NCBI GenBank assembly: GCA_033239125.1
Contig: BSWB01000006.1
Span: 36,746,501 to 36,810,500, forward strand
Length of the DNA: 64,000 nt
Source of the DNA: Fagopyrum homotropicum
Taxonomy: Eukaryota > Streptophyta > Magnoliopsida > Caryophyllales > Polygonaceae
Reading direction: 5' to 3'
The notes under the pieces were generated by a model that did not search any database, was not told the DNA's origin, and saw nothing but the letters and a program-made list of their open reading frames with translations. Positions 46,141-59,600 of the stretch are shown in pieces (within the stretch, counting starts at the first letter, position 1; each line of letters opens with the position of its first letter). Both the position numbers and the translations under genes were made by a program.

Positions 46141-48904
46141 ATAAATTCTGTTCTTTGTAGATTATATCTTACTTAGGATGCCTTTGTTGCTCAAGTCACT
46201 ATTATAAAAGAGATTTTGGACGAGTTTTGTGGCGCCTCAAGTCAAAGAGTATTCCGAGTCCCGTATTTTAGTTTCTGCAAACGTGAAAGGTCATCTGGAA
46301 CGTTACCTAGTAGTGTTTGTTGTTCCCCTTGACAAGGAACCTTGATACTTATCTTGAAATCCCGTTATTTCATGGGTCGGTTAGTAATGAGACTTTTAAC
46401 CTTTTAATTGAAAAAGTTAATGAAAAGTTAGTTGGTCGAAAGGCTCACTCGTTAAACTTGTTTTCATGCTCGTCTTTTTAAATAATTTCATCTCTTTATT
46501 TTTTTTCATCTAACTAATTATTTTCATCTTCGTCTATTAATCAAATGAATTTCATAAAAAAAAAAGCTCTCATCAAATATAAAGCAGAACAAGAAAAAGG
46601 TACAAAAGCTTTAAAAAAAAAAAAAAAAAAAAAGTTTGCTGTAGCTGCGGTGAGCGGAAAAGTCAGAAGATATTGGGCCATATGTGGGCCGTTGATGGGC
46701 CTGAAGCCCTTGTATCCACTTCTCCTGCATCCTGCTACTATCAAGTCCCACCATTGAAATTCAGGCACTAAATTTTGATTTTCCCTGCCAAATGTCAAAT
46801 CAGTAATAGCAATTTACAGTGAAACTAATATAAGCACAAACTAAAATTCATAATTTCAATAGCTCATTTCTCATAATTCTTGGATTTGCTATAGACCTGT
46901 TTGAACAGTCCACTTTATTTCAACTTTTTTTTTTCCAAAAACAAAATGACCAATCAAAATCAGTGACAGAGGCAATTAAAAACATGAAATTCCAAATATC
47001 ACCAAGCGCACATGATCTCATCATCCTTCCCTCCATGCCCACTGTTCTTCTGCTATTTCCATTTCCATTTTCAATTTCAACACTATTTCTTTCATCCACA
47101 CACAATTTCACCTCTATCTTCTACATCCTACCCTTTTTTTCTTTTTCTTTTTCTAAATTTTCAATTTTCGCATCATACTGCACAATCAAACCAACATTAA
47201 CAAAATCGATCTGGTGAAATTAGACCATCAAATGTCACTGCATTACGGAAATCACGAGAAAATTACCGTTAGATCGAGTAATTTACACAAACACGAAATG
47301 AGAAAATAAATGAAGACATCAAATCAAAACCACACGTCCATCGGTCTATCATGATCAATATCACAGCAGATGAGATACAGAAAGCCACGTGGCGATTTGG
47401 GGTCTCAGATTTTGACGCGTCATATGCTAAGATCTTCAGATCTAAACCTAATTATAATATTATTTTTAATTAATATATTTTGCAGCACCTCCGTCTAGCT
47501 CGAGCTTCAGTTGCAGGCTTTACATCAAATCAACCTCAAATCTGCATGCCCCATCAAACCCCCTCTCCTTACACCATTATTAATCCAGCTATGCGTTATT
47601 TTAAATTTCAAAACTTATAAGATAAGTTAAAAGAAAAATGCAAAATCTGGGTAGGAGAATTCTCTTGAGTTTTGGAAGCATACAGACTCTTTATCCATTT
47701 TAGGGTTCTTGGAACTCTTGAAAAGCCCCTCTTTTACCTTTCACTTAGTTAAATAACCTATTCACATACTGCTACATAAATTTACTTTACGCAGATGGAT
47801 CCATTTTTTTTACTTGTAGGGTAGCTCACAGAACATATGTATAACTAGCTTTTAGAATTTAATGCAGAAAACCCCTGGTCGAGATTTCACGTGATCAGCA
47901 ATATATGCCAATAATATTACATAAATTCAAAAATAAAAATAAGATTGATAACTTTGGCGAATACATTAAATTAAAGATAGTAAATCATTATTACCCACCC
48001 GTGTGCATATATATGTACGAACAAGGGAAAATTTGGGTGTTGCACGTTTGCTTACTGATGTTTCTTCTTCTTCTTCTCCATTCGAGCATGCACACCTGTG
48101 GCCTGCCATGGACGGTGGGCATAGATAGATGACAATGGGGAAATCTACTGCTACGTCTTGGCTTTTCGTGGGGTTAATTTCTCATATCCCCAAAACCCAA
48201 TAAGTACCCAGTTGACTTTTTTTATTTTATTACTCTTTTTTTTTCTTCATATATATTATCGTCATAATAAAGCTATACAGTACTGTAGCAATGCAGGATG
48301 TGATTAATTAGTTGGTGATCGGTCATTAGATTGAATTCTGAAAGGATTAATAGCAAACTACGTATATATAGGCTCAGAGTTCAAGAGATTCATATACAGT
48401 ATAGATATGGGTGACGACAGCCTTACGTAGTGAGCCGCCCCTCGCCGGTGCCTGGCCGGATAGCTGCTGCTTATGTAAGAGCAGACCCACTCGCCGGCCA
48501 ACACATGCATGCAAACCTAAACTCTATTGGTAATTGCGGTGTAGCATGCATGCATGTGACTTGTGAGATTATAATCCGAATAAATCATATCATATTATGT
48601 AATTTTGTAAATGTATGACGTATTATTGATTAGGCAAAATATACTGTTTGGTTCCCACCTGACCCTATTAAACACATTCGTAGGATACGTATTAATGTGT
48701 ATATACAAATATCAGCCCCATATATTATTGTCGAAATATTTTAACTAATAAATAAAATATTATAAGTGTTTTTTATTTGCACTTGATAATTTCTACTAAG
48801 TTTATGGCTTTTTTCAGAATAATAAAAGAACAGCAAGTGTTTTTGTTTTCGGCATGAATCACACGTATTTAGAAGAAGATTGGCGTAGTTGAGGGGGAAA
48901 AAAA
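46141..48904. other. AT-rich intergenic region, no recognised gene
   Basis: A CACGTGGC word (47389-47396) and a GC-rich patch at 48430-48510 stand out, but no open frame has a domain and no conserved miRNA was recognised. Confidence 0.4.
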
Positions 48905-48907
48905 TAA

Positions 48908-49316
48908 GCCCGTTTGGTAACGTAAGATTACGTAGATGATGATGAAAGCGAAGAGAACTATTTAGATGACGAATTAGGGAGATGAAATTGTTTAAAAAGA
49001 TGAGTATGAAAATAATTGAAATGATTGTTTGATAAAATGAATATGATTGTGAGTAAAATTACGAAAAAATTACGTGTTAAATTTTTTTTGTAGATGAAAT
49101 AGTTAAAAAAAATAAAGAGGGGTAAAAATAATATTTTAACGTCAATAATCCATATAACCGAAGTTTTACATGATTACAAAATTTTCATAATCTAATTTTC
49201 TTAATCTCTATAATTTATCCCTTTAATCTCCTTACTAAACGAGATTACGAAAATTCTATCTCTTTTTAATTCTCATAATCTTAATTTTCTTAATTTATCG
49301 TCTTCCTAAACGGAGC
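48908..49316. mobile_element. PIF/Harbinger-like MITE
   Basis: The ends GCCCGTTTGGTAACG and, inverted, GCTCCGTTTAGGAAG are near-inverted repeats, with TAA on each side (48905-48907 and 49317-49319). The 409-bp interior is AT-rich and non-coding. Confidence 0.55.
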
Positions 49317-49319
49317 TAA

Positions 49320-51297
49320 TATCAGTGCTTCAAACTAAAGTGTTTTTATCCATAAATTGCAGTTTAAAAAAACAAAGACTACAATGTTAAATTCGATACA
49401 ATTAGGATATTGGAATAAGAATCAAAATAAATTTACTTTTTAATCAATGGCTTAAGGGTGAAAAATCATGTCTCAAACAATAATTTTATTTTTATTTCGG
49501 ACAACTATTTTAATTATTATTATGTTTACATTGTTCTCTTATAAAGTTTAATTTATGATAACAATATTTGTTCCGAAGAGCTTCCATGTGTTTGTAAATA
49601 AGTTTCACTTTTTTAATTCAAACAACAAAGCGTCAGAAATTTGAGTGGTTAAAAATTTTTATATTATAATTGTGGGTATTTTTGAAAAAAAATTATTTTT
49701 ATAACATAACTTTTCAAAAAAAAATAAATTGTCGGATTTTTTAATATGAAATTAGCGAGAAATTAGATTGGGAAGCGGTATGAGAAACTTAGGTATAATT
49801 TGAATCGATCCCCTATTAACAACAAAATATTGAAATGACGAGTGATTGTAGTATTTTTCATCTTTTGAATCCTGGTTTTTTTATGGGTTTGATTGAGTTA
49901 TTAAAATTTTTCTGTTTAAGTAATACGATTTTAGGTCATTGCATTGATTAAGGACTAATTGGTTCGAGTTGTTCCATTTATAATATTAACCAAACATTAC
50001 GTTTCAAGAATCGAATTAGATCAATTATCGTTATATTTTAATACGTACGCGCATATCAAACGAGTCCTTATTAAATTTCTCGTGAAAAATATATGAAATA
50101 CCATTGTTTCTCTGATGTGATAAGTACAAACTATGATCTACTTATTTCAATCATTAAATCGTCTTTTCTTTTTTTGTCATCTTCCGGGTAAATAAATAAT
50201 TTTACCCATACCATATCCTTTTTTCAACCATTAAATCCTACTATTCTCCTAATTAAAATTAAATTTAGGCCGGTGTGTAATAAAGTGACGAGGCTAAAAA
50301 CATATTAAGGGTACGAAAAAATGGTAATTGGGATGAAGATATAGACAAAACGACAGCAGATATCCAAATCAACATATTGAGTGACATCTAACAAATAGTC
50401 AACTATTTTATTTTTAAGTTAATTGGGATTCAATCCCGACAGTAAAAGACTGATTGATTGATTTTTCTTTTACGGCATTTTGATTTCTCATTATTTATAT
50501 TTTAAACATTTAAGTTTTGAAAACTCAAGCGGTTGGATGTACTTATTCATGGACATTTTGTCGGGTTTTTATTTTTCTTTATGGAGGCCTTCTAAGATAA
50601 AACAGAATCACGATACGAAAATCAGGATCATCATAAACAAATATGTTATGTGTCGAGATTTTCAGATGAATTATTCGATCATCAACATAATTAATTTATC
50701 TAAAAACATATTTAATATAGACTTCATATATAATGGATATTATTATCTCGACAATTTACGGACAACGCCAATTACATTGGAGTGTTTTGATGACACAAAT
50801 TATCACTTTCGATTTCAAATTTTCAATATCTTTTATTGACATAAACTTCCACTTTTATTACTAAGTTAAAAAGATTTGTTTGTGCATATGTTTATCCGTT
50901 ATGATTTCAAATTACAAAACTAATAGAGATTTCCTATTAGTCAAGTTAAGAATCATCGAAATTGAATTTTAAAGCTCAAGCTTTGGTTTTTCCATTTTTT
51001 TCCCTTCCATTTGATAGCATTGTTGTTGTTTCTTTATTGGTGCATAGTTACAAGGCATGAATACCCCATTATCCAGTTTTATCTTTAGTTTTTCGAAAAA
51101 TATTATTTATTTTTTATTCTCATAATTCATGTTAATTAATTTTTACAAAATTGTTCTATCAAGATTACTAATGGTTTGCTTAGTAAAAGGGTAGTCAACA
51201 AATAAATGAATAAGTCATCGACTTGATGGTTCCACAATTTACATTTTTCAGTGACCGTAATTTTTCTTTCGTAAAGTTTAACTTTTTTATGTTAGTG
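49320..51297. other. AT-rich intergenic region, no recognised gene
   Basis: A 119-codon frame at 50480-50839 is rich in Asn, Ile and Tyr in line with base composition and has no known motif. Confidence 0.4.
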
Positions 51298-51298
51298 T

Positions 51299-51750
51299 TG
51301 TAATACGAGACAAATTATTCGCACTCAGCTTACGTTTGGTTTAAAAGCTCGGTTTTAGCTCATTCATGTTCTAAACGAGCCGAATATCAAAATATCTTAA
51401 AGCTCGCATAAAATTTAGGCTCGGTTTGAGCTCAAATCGTTTAGAAACAAGCCGAGCTTGAGCATGATCATGTCAATGTTCGGCTCGTTCGGATCAAGCT
51501 CGGCTTGTTTGGATAAAACCCGGCTCGTTTGGCTAAAATAATATTATAGGAGCACTATTTTATCCGAGCTAATCGGACTCAGCTAGATTCGGCTCATCAA
51601 AAGTTAGGCTCGGGCTCGTTCACATTTTAAAAAAGCCGAATAGGAACACATTTGAAAGCTCGTATAAATTTAGACTCGACTCGTTTATAAACGAGTCAAG
51701 GTTGAGCATGTCAATGTTCGACTCGTTCGACTCGTTCAACTCGTATTACA
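51299..51750. mobile_element. MITE-like repeat with GCTCG motifs
   Basis: TGTAATACGAG at 51299-51309 is inverted at 51740-51750. The interior is a dense run of GCTCGTTTGG/CCGAGC words, with two related halves (about 51430-51530 and 51670-51740) sharing GAGCATG..TCAATGTTCG. No target duplication was found. Confidence 0.55.
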
Positions 51751-51859
51751 CTCTATTATTTGTAGCCAATTTTTTTTTTTCAAGGAAGTGCTATATTTTA
51801 GGTTGTTTGTTTAGTTTCTAACCCAAACGCGTACATTTAAGCTAACACTTCCCCTCCGT

Positions 51860-51862
<3 letters not shown>

Positions 51863-51911
<49 letters not shown>
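51863..51911. repeat. (TA)n microsatellite
   Basis: About 24 TA units, followed by AT-rich sequence without a recognised gene to about 52720. Confidence 0.9.
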
Positions 51912-51914
<3 letters not shown>

Positions 51915-52724
51915 TGTATTTCATTTTTTTGGATAATTTTTTTCTTCTTTTTTGTCAAAATATCAAGGCTAAGGAAATTTTGGAGGTTGATATTAGTTTT
52001 GTTAATATTCCATTCTTTTGAATTTTTAATATAATCATTTACTTTGATATTATTGTTAATTAGATTTGCATTTTGAACACTTTTCATATGTGTCGATGTG
52101 GTAAGCCAATTCTAATGCCAAATTTATTGTGTTATTATTTTTGACCTACCAATAAGTCTTTCATTAACCTCGGATTTGAGTTCCATCAAGTTCTTTTATT
52201 GTCACGATGATGATCATTTCTTTTAATAGTGGAGTATCTCATAATTTTTCCATGTATTTCTCTTTCATGATTTTTACCCACTTTTATCCAAATATTGTGG
52301 TTCTGTAGGGATTTGCAAAAGTTACAAAGTAGCTTCATTTGTAAGCTTTGTTTAAGGTACTTACTTTTCTAAGTCCACTCATACGTACCTTTTTGGTTTA
52401 TAACTCGTCCCAACTAATAATAAGTTTGTATTGTTCTCATTTATCTCAAAATAACTTTTATTAAGGTTTTTATCAAGACCTCAAGATTGTGAGTTGAAAG
52501 CATTAAACTCTACATAGTGAAGTTTGGCTTAGTTGTTAATTTATGTTTGACGAGGGTATTTCTTCCTTATTGAGAGAGAGCTAGTTAACCTTTTCTTTTG
52601 AAAGTTTTTGATATATTTTTATATCAATATATTCAAAGGTGTTCTTGATGACTCTTCCATAATGATTGGTCATCCTAGATATTTGTCAAGGGTGACAATA
52701 TAATTCATTCCAAGCATTTTTTTA

Positions 52725-53155
52725 ATTATTCAAGTTGTGCACTTAAATCCTAAAACATAAGCACGGATATCTGGCCTCAAACGCCTGGAAAAGGTCGGAT
52801 TCGTTGTCTCTCAGTCAGATACTCCCCGATCACAAATACCTACTCTATTTGGAATTTCCTCACAATATCAACCACATATATATCATCTGGATCGGCCTCC
52901 TAAAATGCTAGTACTCTAGTCTCTCTAATAGCGGAGGGGCAAAATCTCTCCCTCATCAATATCCTAAACTCCTCCAAGCTCATTACCTTTTAATGATGCC
53001 CGAAAAACCACCAAAAGAATGCATGTTTTTCTAATAGAGTGTGTACCAACTCCAATCTTCGTCCCGCGGGTACGCTCCATGAATCAAGGGCAACATTAAC
53101 TCTTCAAAGCCACAACTCAACCTCTACTCCTTGTGCTATGGGGAAAGGCGGGATC
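52725..53155 (-). pseudogene. Gypsy gag relic
   Basis: On the minus strand, with several stops, pieces like KVMSLEEFRILM and FSRRLRPDIRAYV follow the gag pattern of Del/Tekay-type elements (a WEDF..-type block, then F..GLRPD.R). Too decayed for a firm lineage. No matching LTR was located. Confidence 0.45.
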
Positions 53156-53159
53156 TTCA

Positions 53160-54688
53160 TTTGATAAAACGCCTTCAACCACTTATCTGGTCAAGAACTG
53201 TGGTGCTCTTGACGATCTTCCACTTATTGGTTTATTCTTTCTATTTATATATTTTTTTGGAATATTATTATTGATGACTTGTTTTTCGTGTCCCTTACAT
53301 GATACATATGGGTTTAATCTGATTCGGATTTAGACTCCATTCTTGGAACGTTAGATAATGGTTCCCTTGTGGTTGTTTTAGGACTTGGTACAAGTATTGA
53401 ACTCGGCTTGGAGACTATCTTTTGGGAGATGATGTACAACGGGACTCACGTGTGCCTTAGGATTTTGGAAAGGTTGTTATGCCTTGATCTCGAGTTTCTA
53501 GTTGTTGAGTTTGAGTCGTGGGGTGATTTTGCCTTTGTATTACTTTTTGCATCGTTTCAAGTTAGCATTATCTCATTTGTTTTGAGAATAACGATCGGAT
53601 GTTTTATTTTATATTTGTTGTGATCTTGATGGAAGGTTCAATAGATAATTGATGTCAAATTAGTTCTTGTGGACCCACTGTGTGGTCCACATCTTAGTTA
53701 CATCTCGGTTTCAAATATGAGGCGTTATAACTAACAATACCGTAAATGCTTGGTAAAATCTTTGCAATATACCACAATCAAGGTCTTATTCCACAAGGAC
53801 TAATGTTATGATTGTTGGGATTTCCAATCTTAGAAATCTAGGCCAAAAAGGGAAAATATGTATCAAAATTCAAATAAGTGTTCAATTGACAAAAATTGGT
53901 AATCAAATAGAGAAAGAATCTAGAATTGGTGACTAACCCTCCTATGGTCCTCAACTTAAACAAATTTCATTTAATCAAGATGTGTATCAAGCATTTTTGG
54001 TGGATCCATCTAAAAGTCTAATCACCTTTAGAGATCATAGATACGTTCAATCAATTCATACATGCACTCTCATACCCAACATAAATAAAAGGAATCTAAA
54101 AACCAAAAGAAGCAATCATGTCATAAAAGGCATCATGCTCTCACATTATAGCCAAAAGGCAACATCACTAAATCAATCATGGATGAAATCGAGACATTGG
54201 GAGTGTAGATCATGTTTTCGCTTTGGATAATCCCTCACACATAATCTAGATGTTCAACATTGTTATTCATTTAAGTTTTTGCCTCTCGATTTACACTTAG
54301 ATGAGAAACCTAATATTCAAATAATCTTGGATAAAACCAACATTGAGCAAGCAATCACAGTCACAAACAAAAAACAACTAACATATGAGACTAATACAAG
54401 TTAGAAGGTTAGACCATAAGTTTGAAAATCTTAGGTTATGACTAATACATACAGATTTTATATATAATATATTTTGTTTTATATTTAATCATGTATATCT
54501 AATCTCCCTCCCTTGATCTAAGGATTGAATTATCGCTGTAATTGTTTGATTTATTATTGCATACATGAATCATTGAATTAAGATTGTGGATTTACTTCTT
54601 TTCAAAGTATTCTTTCTTATCTTTTATTTACTTTCGAAAGAAGTGGTGTTGTAAAGGATTTTAGATAAAGCGCTGACGAAACGTTCAA
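53160..54688. other. Region without a recognised gene
   Basis: Frames at 53369-53623 and 53982-54230 show no domain. The 53700-53830 stretch with TCCACAAGGACTAAT resembles LTR text but no boundary was found. Confidence 0.35.
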
Positions 54689-55407
54689 TGTTCGCTCAAA
54701 ATTGTGTGTGCAAATAAGCCTTAAATTTATATTGAGAATAAAAGCAATACCGAACCCGTAGTGTACGGATCGATCGCAGTATAAGCAAATAATCCAGGGT
54801 CGATCATAGGGACTTGGTGAAATCAGGCGATAAAGAAATCTAGTTTAGACAAATTGCAAGCAAAAGACAAATAACGAGTTTGTATGCAAGAATTGGGAAA
54901 ACGCAGGTTCTAGAGATCAAGGTATCCAATTGTGGTTTTCGATTCAAGACTTCTAAAGATCTATGGATAGAGATGAGATTGCAAAGAAAAGGTGTTTCTA
55001 AGGTGGGATAGATCACGGGGAAGATCTCACTATCCACTACCCCAAACCAAAGGCTCCTAGTAAAGGGTGTTGAGCCCTTTATTAGCTAGAGATCTAAGGA
55101 AAGAAACTAATATCACAAACCAACCACTCAACCTAAGAGAATAGAACTAACCATCACCGGATAAGTCTCAGGTTAACTCACAAAGGTAAGGAATTGACAC
55201 ACTCAAATCTAATAGAGGGTGTTGAGTCCTCTATTACCTAAAACTCATCATCGTTGGCAACCAAGAAAGGGAATCACCCAGTAAGTCTCTTCCCAAGATT
55301 GGATGTAGGTTAGAAAGTTTCAACAACGCTAGGGTTTAAGCAATCTTTAAATTTGGTTTAAGGATAAAGCATCAAAGGTACGACAGAAGAAAAATCACCC
55401 TGTTTTT
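54689..55407 (-). mobile_element. Older Athila-type LTR, 3' part (host of element 2)
   Basis: In plus coordinates it starts TGTTCGCTC, the inverse of the Athila LTR end GAGCGAACA, and holds CGAACCCGTAGTGTACGGAT, ATCACCGGATAAGTCTCAGG (about 55153) and a CAGTAAGTCTC copy (about 55278). It resumes at 63556-64000 beyond element 2, where TTCTATCACC..CAACCAATCACCC is the inverse of element 1's LTR (about 2740-2790). Confidence 0.7.
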
Positions 55408-56615
55408 TGTTACGCTTAGGATGTGTGCACGCAAAAAGCTTTAAATTTATAACTCGTTATATTTCTCCTAACTCCTAGCGAACCCGCAGTGTACGGGACG
55501 TTTTGTAGTAGGGATAGCATTCCGAGGTCGAACACAAAGACTGAGGTAAGATTTAATTGATTAATGACTAAGGATAGTGAAGATCTAGGCTAAAAAAAGA
55601 GAAAGGAATAAAGAAATGAGAATCTCAATGTTTTTGGTTTGGTTTTTAGGTGATCAATCAAAGATCACAAATCATGCAAAATCAACAATCAACTAAGCTA
55701 ACACCACAAGTAAACAAGCAAATACGAAATATGTAATCAAAGGGAGAAAAGCGGATAGGGGTCGAAAATTCCGGTTATGGCATAGGACTCAAGCTATTTA
55801 ATCATTCCTTGGATCACTACGGTATGTTGGGAGTAAGTGTTTCTAGATTGGGATCAATCACCGGGTAGGTCTCATGGTCCACTAGTCCGTTCCTAAGGTC
55901 TCATCACCGGGTAAGTCTCAAAGAGCCTAAGGATAGGAATTCTACACAAACCGGATTGTCACCTAGGGATCTAACCAATCCTCACCGGGTAAGTCTCGGA
56001 AGGGTAAGTCCTAAACAACCATCCTAGCACATTTAGTCCAATAGCGGCTTATGAGGCTCACTACTACCTATAGTTTGTCATCTTCGATATCTAAGAGCAA
56101 GAATCACCGGGTAGGTCTCTTCTAACACTTGATTACTAACACTAGGCCACCCTAGGATAGATTTAGCTCAACAAACACTAGGATTTCAACATTTTATCAC
56201 TATAGAACTTAGACTCATCAAATCAAACGGATTAGACAGAACCACGGGCTGTTCATACCCTTCCACGGCCGTGGACTGGCAAGAACAAACCGTGGAATCT
56301 AACAGTGGCTCTGTTCAAATAAACGAATCATCCAAAGGCAAATCTAAGTCCATCCTATCATAGTCCAGCCATAACCTTCCTTTCCTTAGCCTAGAATCGC
56401 ATCTATCTAGCCAACAACATTCATCATCACAATCGAAATCATCAAACACAAAATCATGGCATCCATTTGTAAGATAATGAAGAGAAAAGAGATAAACAAG
56501 TGAATCAAAGAAAACAAATCTGAATTCGAGATTTAGAAAGACTCACAATCCTTCAAAAGAAGGTTTAATCGGTTCTTACAACCCTAGAAAACGATTCCGA
56601 TAAACTTCACTCTAG
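55408..56615 (-). repeat. Truncated 3' LTR of element 2
   Basis: It matches 61707-62914 closely, and similarity stops abruptly at about 56615, where integrase-coding sequence begins. It includes the palindrome CCACGGCCGTGG (56263-56274), four TCACCGGGTARGTCTC repeats and CCCGCAGTGTACGGG (55483-55497). Confidence 0.9.
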
Positions 56616-59600
56616 AAAACCATCTCGAGACATAGTCCACCACCAATAGGATGTAGAGGTTGCCACAAGAAGAGGGGAATGGTCCCATGAAGTCCACTCC
56701 CCACACATCAAATATCTCCACCTCTTGTATGTTATTCAAGGGCATCTCATTCCTCCTTGAGATGTTGCCCGTCCTTTGGCAAGCATCACAAGCTACCACA
56801 AAATTCTGCACATCCTTGAACAAACTTGGCCAAAAGAAACCCGATTGCAACACCTTAGCACATGTCTTGTGCGAGCTAGCATGGCCTCCACATGGCAAGG
56901 AATGACAATGGCGGATCACACTCTCCACCTCATCCTCCGGTATGCATCTCCTAAAGACTCCATCCGGTCCTCTCTTGAACAAAAGCGGTTCACTCCAATA
57001 GTAATGCCTCACATCTTTGAAGAACTTCTTCCTTTGGGCATATGACAAACCGGGAGGCACTTCCTCACACACAAGATAGTTCACAATGTCGGCATACCAT
57101 GGCTCACTTCCTCTAGACACTTGAAACAAGCACTCTTCCACCATTTGTAATTGCTCATCCCGGAATGAGTCATCAATCGGGATGTCATCTCTCTCAAGTT
57201 CCAAGGGTGGAAGTCTACTAAGGTGATCCGCCACGGAATTTTCGGACCCTTTCTTATCCCGGATTTCCAAATCAAACTCTTGAAGAAGAAGGATCCACCG
57301 AATCAACCTAGGCTTGGCATCCTTCTTTGTAAGGAGATAACGGATCGCATCATGATCCGTATACACTATGACCTTCGCTCCAACAAGATATGAGCGGAAC
57401 TTCTCAAATGCATACACAACCGCCAACAACTCCTTCTCGGTGGTAGCATAATTGAGTTGGGCATCATCTAGCGTCTTGCTAGCATAATAAATGGCATGTG
57501 TGAGCCCATCTTTCCTTTTTCCCAAAACAGCCCCTACGGCTACATCACTCGCGTCACACATGATCTCAAACGGTAAACTCCAATCCGGAGGTTGCATGAT
57601 GGGTGCGGAGATCAAAGCATTCTTCAACCTGCAAAAAGCCTCAAGGCAATCCTTGGAGAAAACAAACTCAACATCTTTCATTAGTAGGTTAGTAAGAGGC
57701 TTAGAAATCTTAGAGAAATCCTTAATGAATCTCCGGTAAAAACCGGCATGCCCAAGAAAACTCCTTACCCCCCTTCACCGAGGTAGGTGGTGGCAACTTC
57801 TCTATTGTTTCTATCTTAGCCCTATCAACCTCAATGCCACGGTTGGACACCAAGTGTCCCAACACAATACCTTCACTTACCATGAAGTGGCATTTTTCCC
57901 AATTCAAGACTAGATTAGTCTCCTCACATCTTTTAAGCACTAGAGACAAGTTAGCTAAACAATCATCAAAGGAAGATCCATAAACAGAAAAATCATCCAT
58001 AAACACTTCCATGATATTCTCAATATATTCAGAAAAAATAGCCATCATACACCTTTGAAAGGTGGCGGGTGCATTACACAACCCAAATGGCATTCTCCTA
58101 TATGCAAATGTACCCCAAGGACATGTGAATGTGGTTTTCTCTTGGTCATCGGGGTGGATAGGGATTTGGAAGAATCCACTATAACCATCTAAGTAACAAA
58201 AATGGGAATGTTGAGCTAATCTCTCTAGCATTTGGTCAATGAAAGGAAGAGGGAAGTGATCTTTCCTAGAGGCCATGTTCAATTTCCTATAGTCAATGCA
58301 CATCCTCCACCCTGTAACCGTTCTAGTTGGGATTAATTCATTATTCTCATTAGTTACTACGGTCATCCCACCCTTATTAGGAACCACATGCATGGGACTA
58401 ACCCACTTACTATCCGAAATAGGGTAGATTATTCCCGCATCTAGCAACTTGATGATCTCTTTCTTGACTACCTCTTTCATTATAGAATTCAATCTTCTTT
58501 GATGTTCAATAGAGGGTTTATGATCATCTTCCATCAATATCTTATGCATGCACAAAGAGGGCTTAATACCAACAAGGTCATCAATGGTGTATCCTATTGC
58601 CTTTCTATGCAATTTCAATTCATTCAACAATCTATTAAGCTCATCATCATTCAAAGATGCATTCACAATCACCGGATAAGTAGAATTTGAACCAAGGAAA
58701 ACATACTTTAAATGAGAAGGGAGAGGTTTGAGTTCAAGTTTAGGAGGACCTTTATCGAGTGGAGACGATCCAAATAACATTGGTTGAGATGAATCCATAG
58801 CCATTGAAGACTCCCCAAAGCTCCTTGAAGCTTGATCAACAACAAAGGCTGTTTCTGGGGAAACCACGGGCAAATCCACGGACTCAGGCACATCCACGGC
58901 CGTGGTTCTTGCAAAGCTTGCTCTTCGGAGCATTCTAGAGAGTTCCACGGCCGTGGAAGTCCCCACCTGACCGTGGTTCCCACAAGAATTCAGCACGCTC
59001 TCGTGGACTTCAAATTCAGCTCTTGTCTCCTTTTCTAATGCTTCCAAGGCCTTGATCTCTTCATTGCAAGCCTCCTCAATACCTTCTTCCATCAAACTTA
59101 AGCTAAGAACCTTCTCCAAGGGATCTTTGATCAAGATCGAGCTCACAACTTCTCTAGACTCCTCTTGCTCGACAATGTTGAATGCATCTTCATCAAGGGT
59201 TGACCCTTTCATCATTGTGGATAGTTTGAACTTGATATTCTCTTCTCCGATGTTGAAGGAGAGAATTCCATTCTTACAATCCACCAAGCATCCGGAAGTG
59301 GCTAGGAAAGGTCTCCCCAAGATGATGGGAACCGGATAGTTCACCGGGATGTCCAAGATAACAAAATCAATCGGCACATAGAACTTCCCGAGTTGCACCG
59401 GTATGTCTTCCAATATTCCAACCGGGTGAGTGATTGATCGGTCCGCCATGTAGAGGGTCATCTTGACCGGCTTTGGCTCTCCTAGCCCAACCTTGTTACA
59501 AAGTGCAAGCGGTATGATGCTAACACTTGCCCCAAGATCACAAAGAGCTTCATACTTCACTTCTCCCACTCCAATTGGCACACAAAAGGAACCCGGATCT

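Noticed and set aside
48430..48618. GC-rich patch considered as a miRNA precursor
   Set aside because: No conserved mature miRNA sequence and no long stem could be found by eye.
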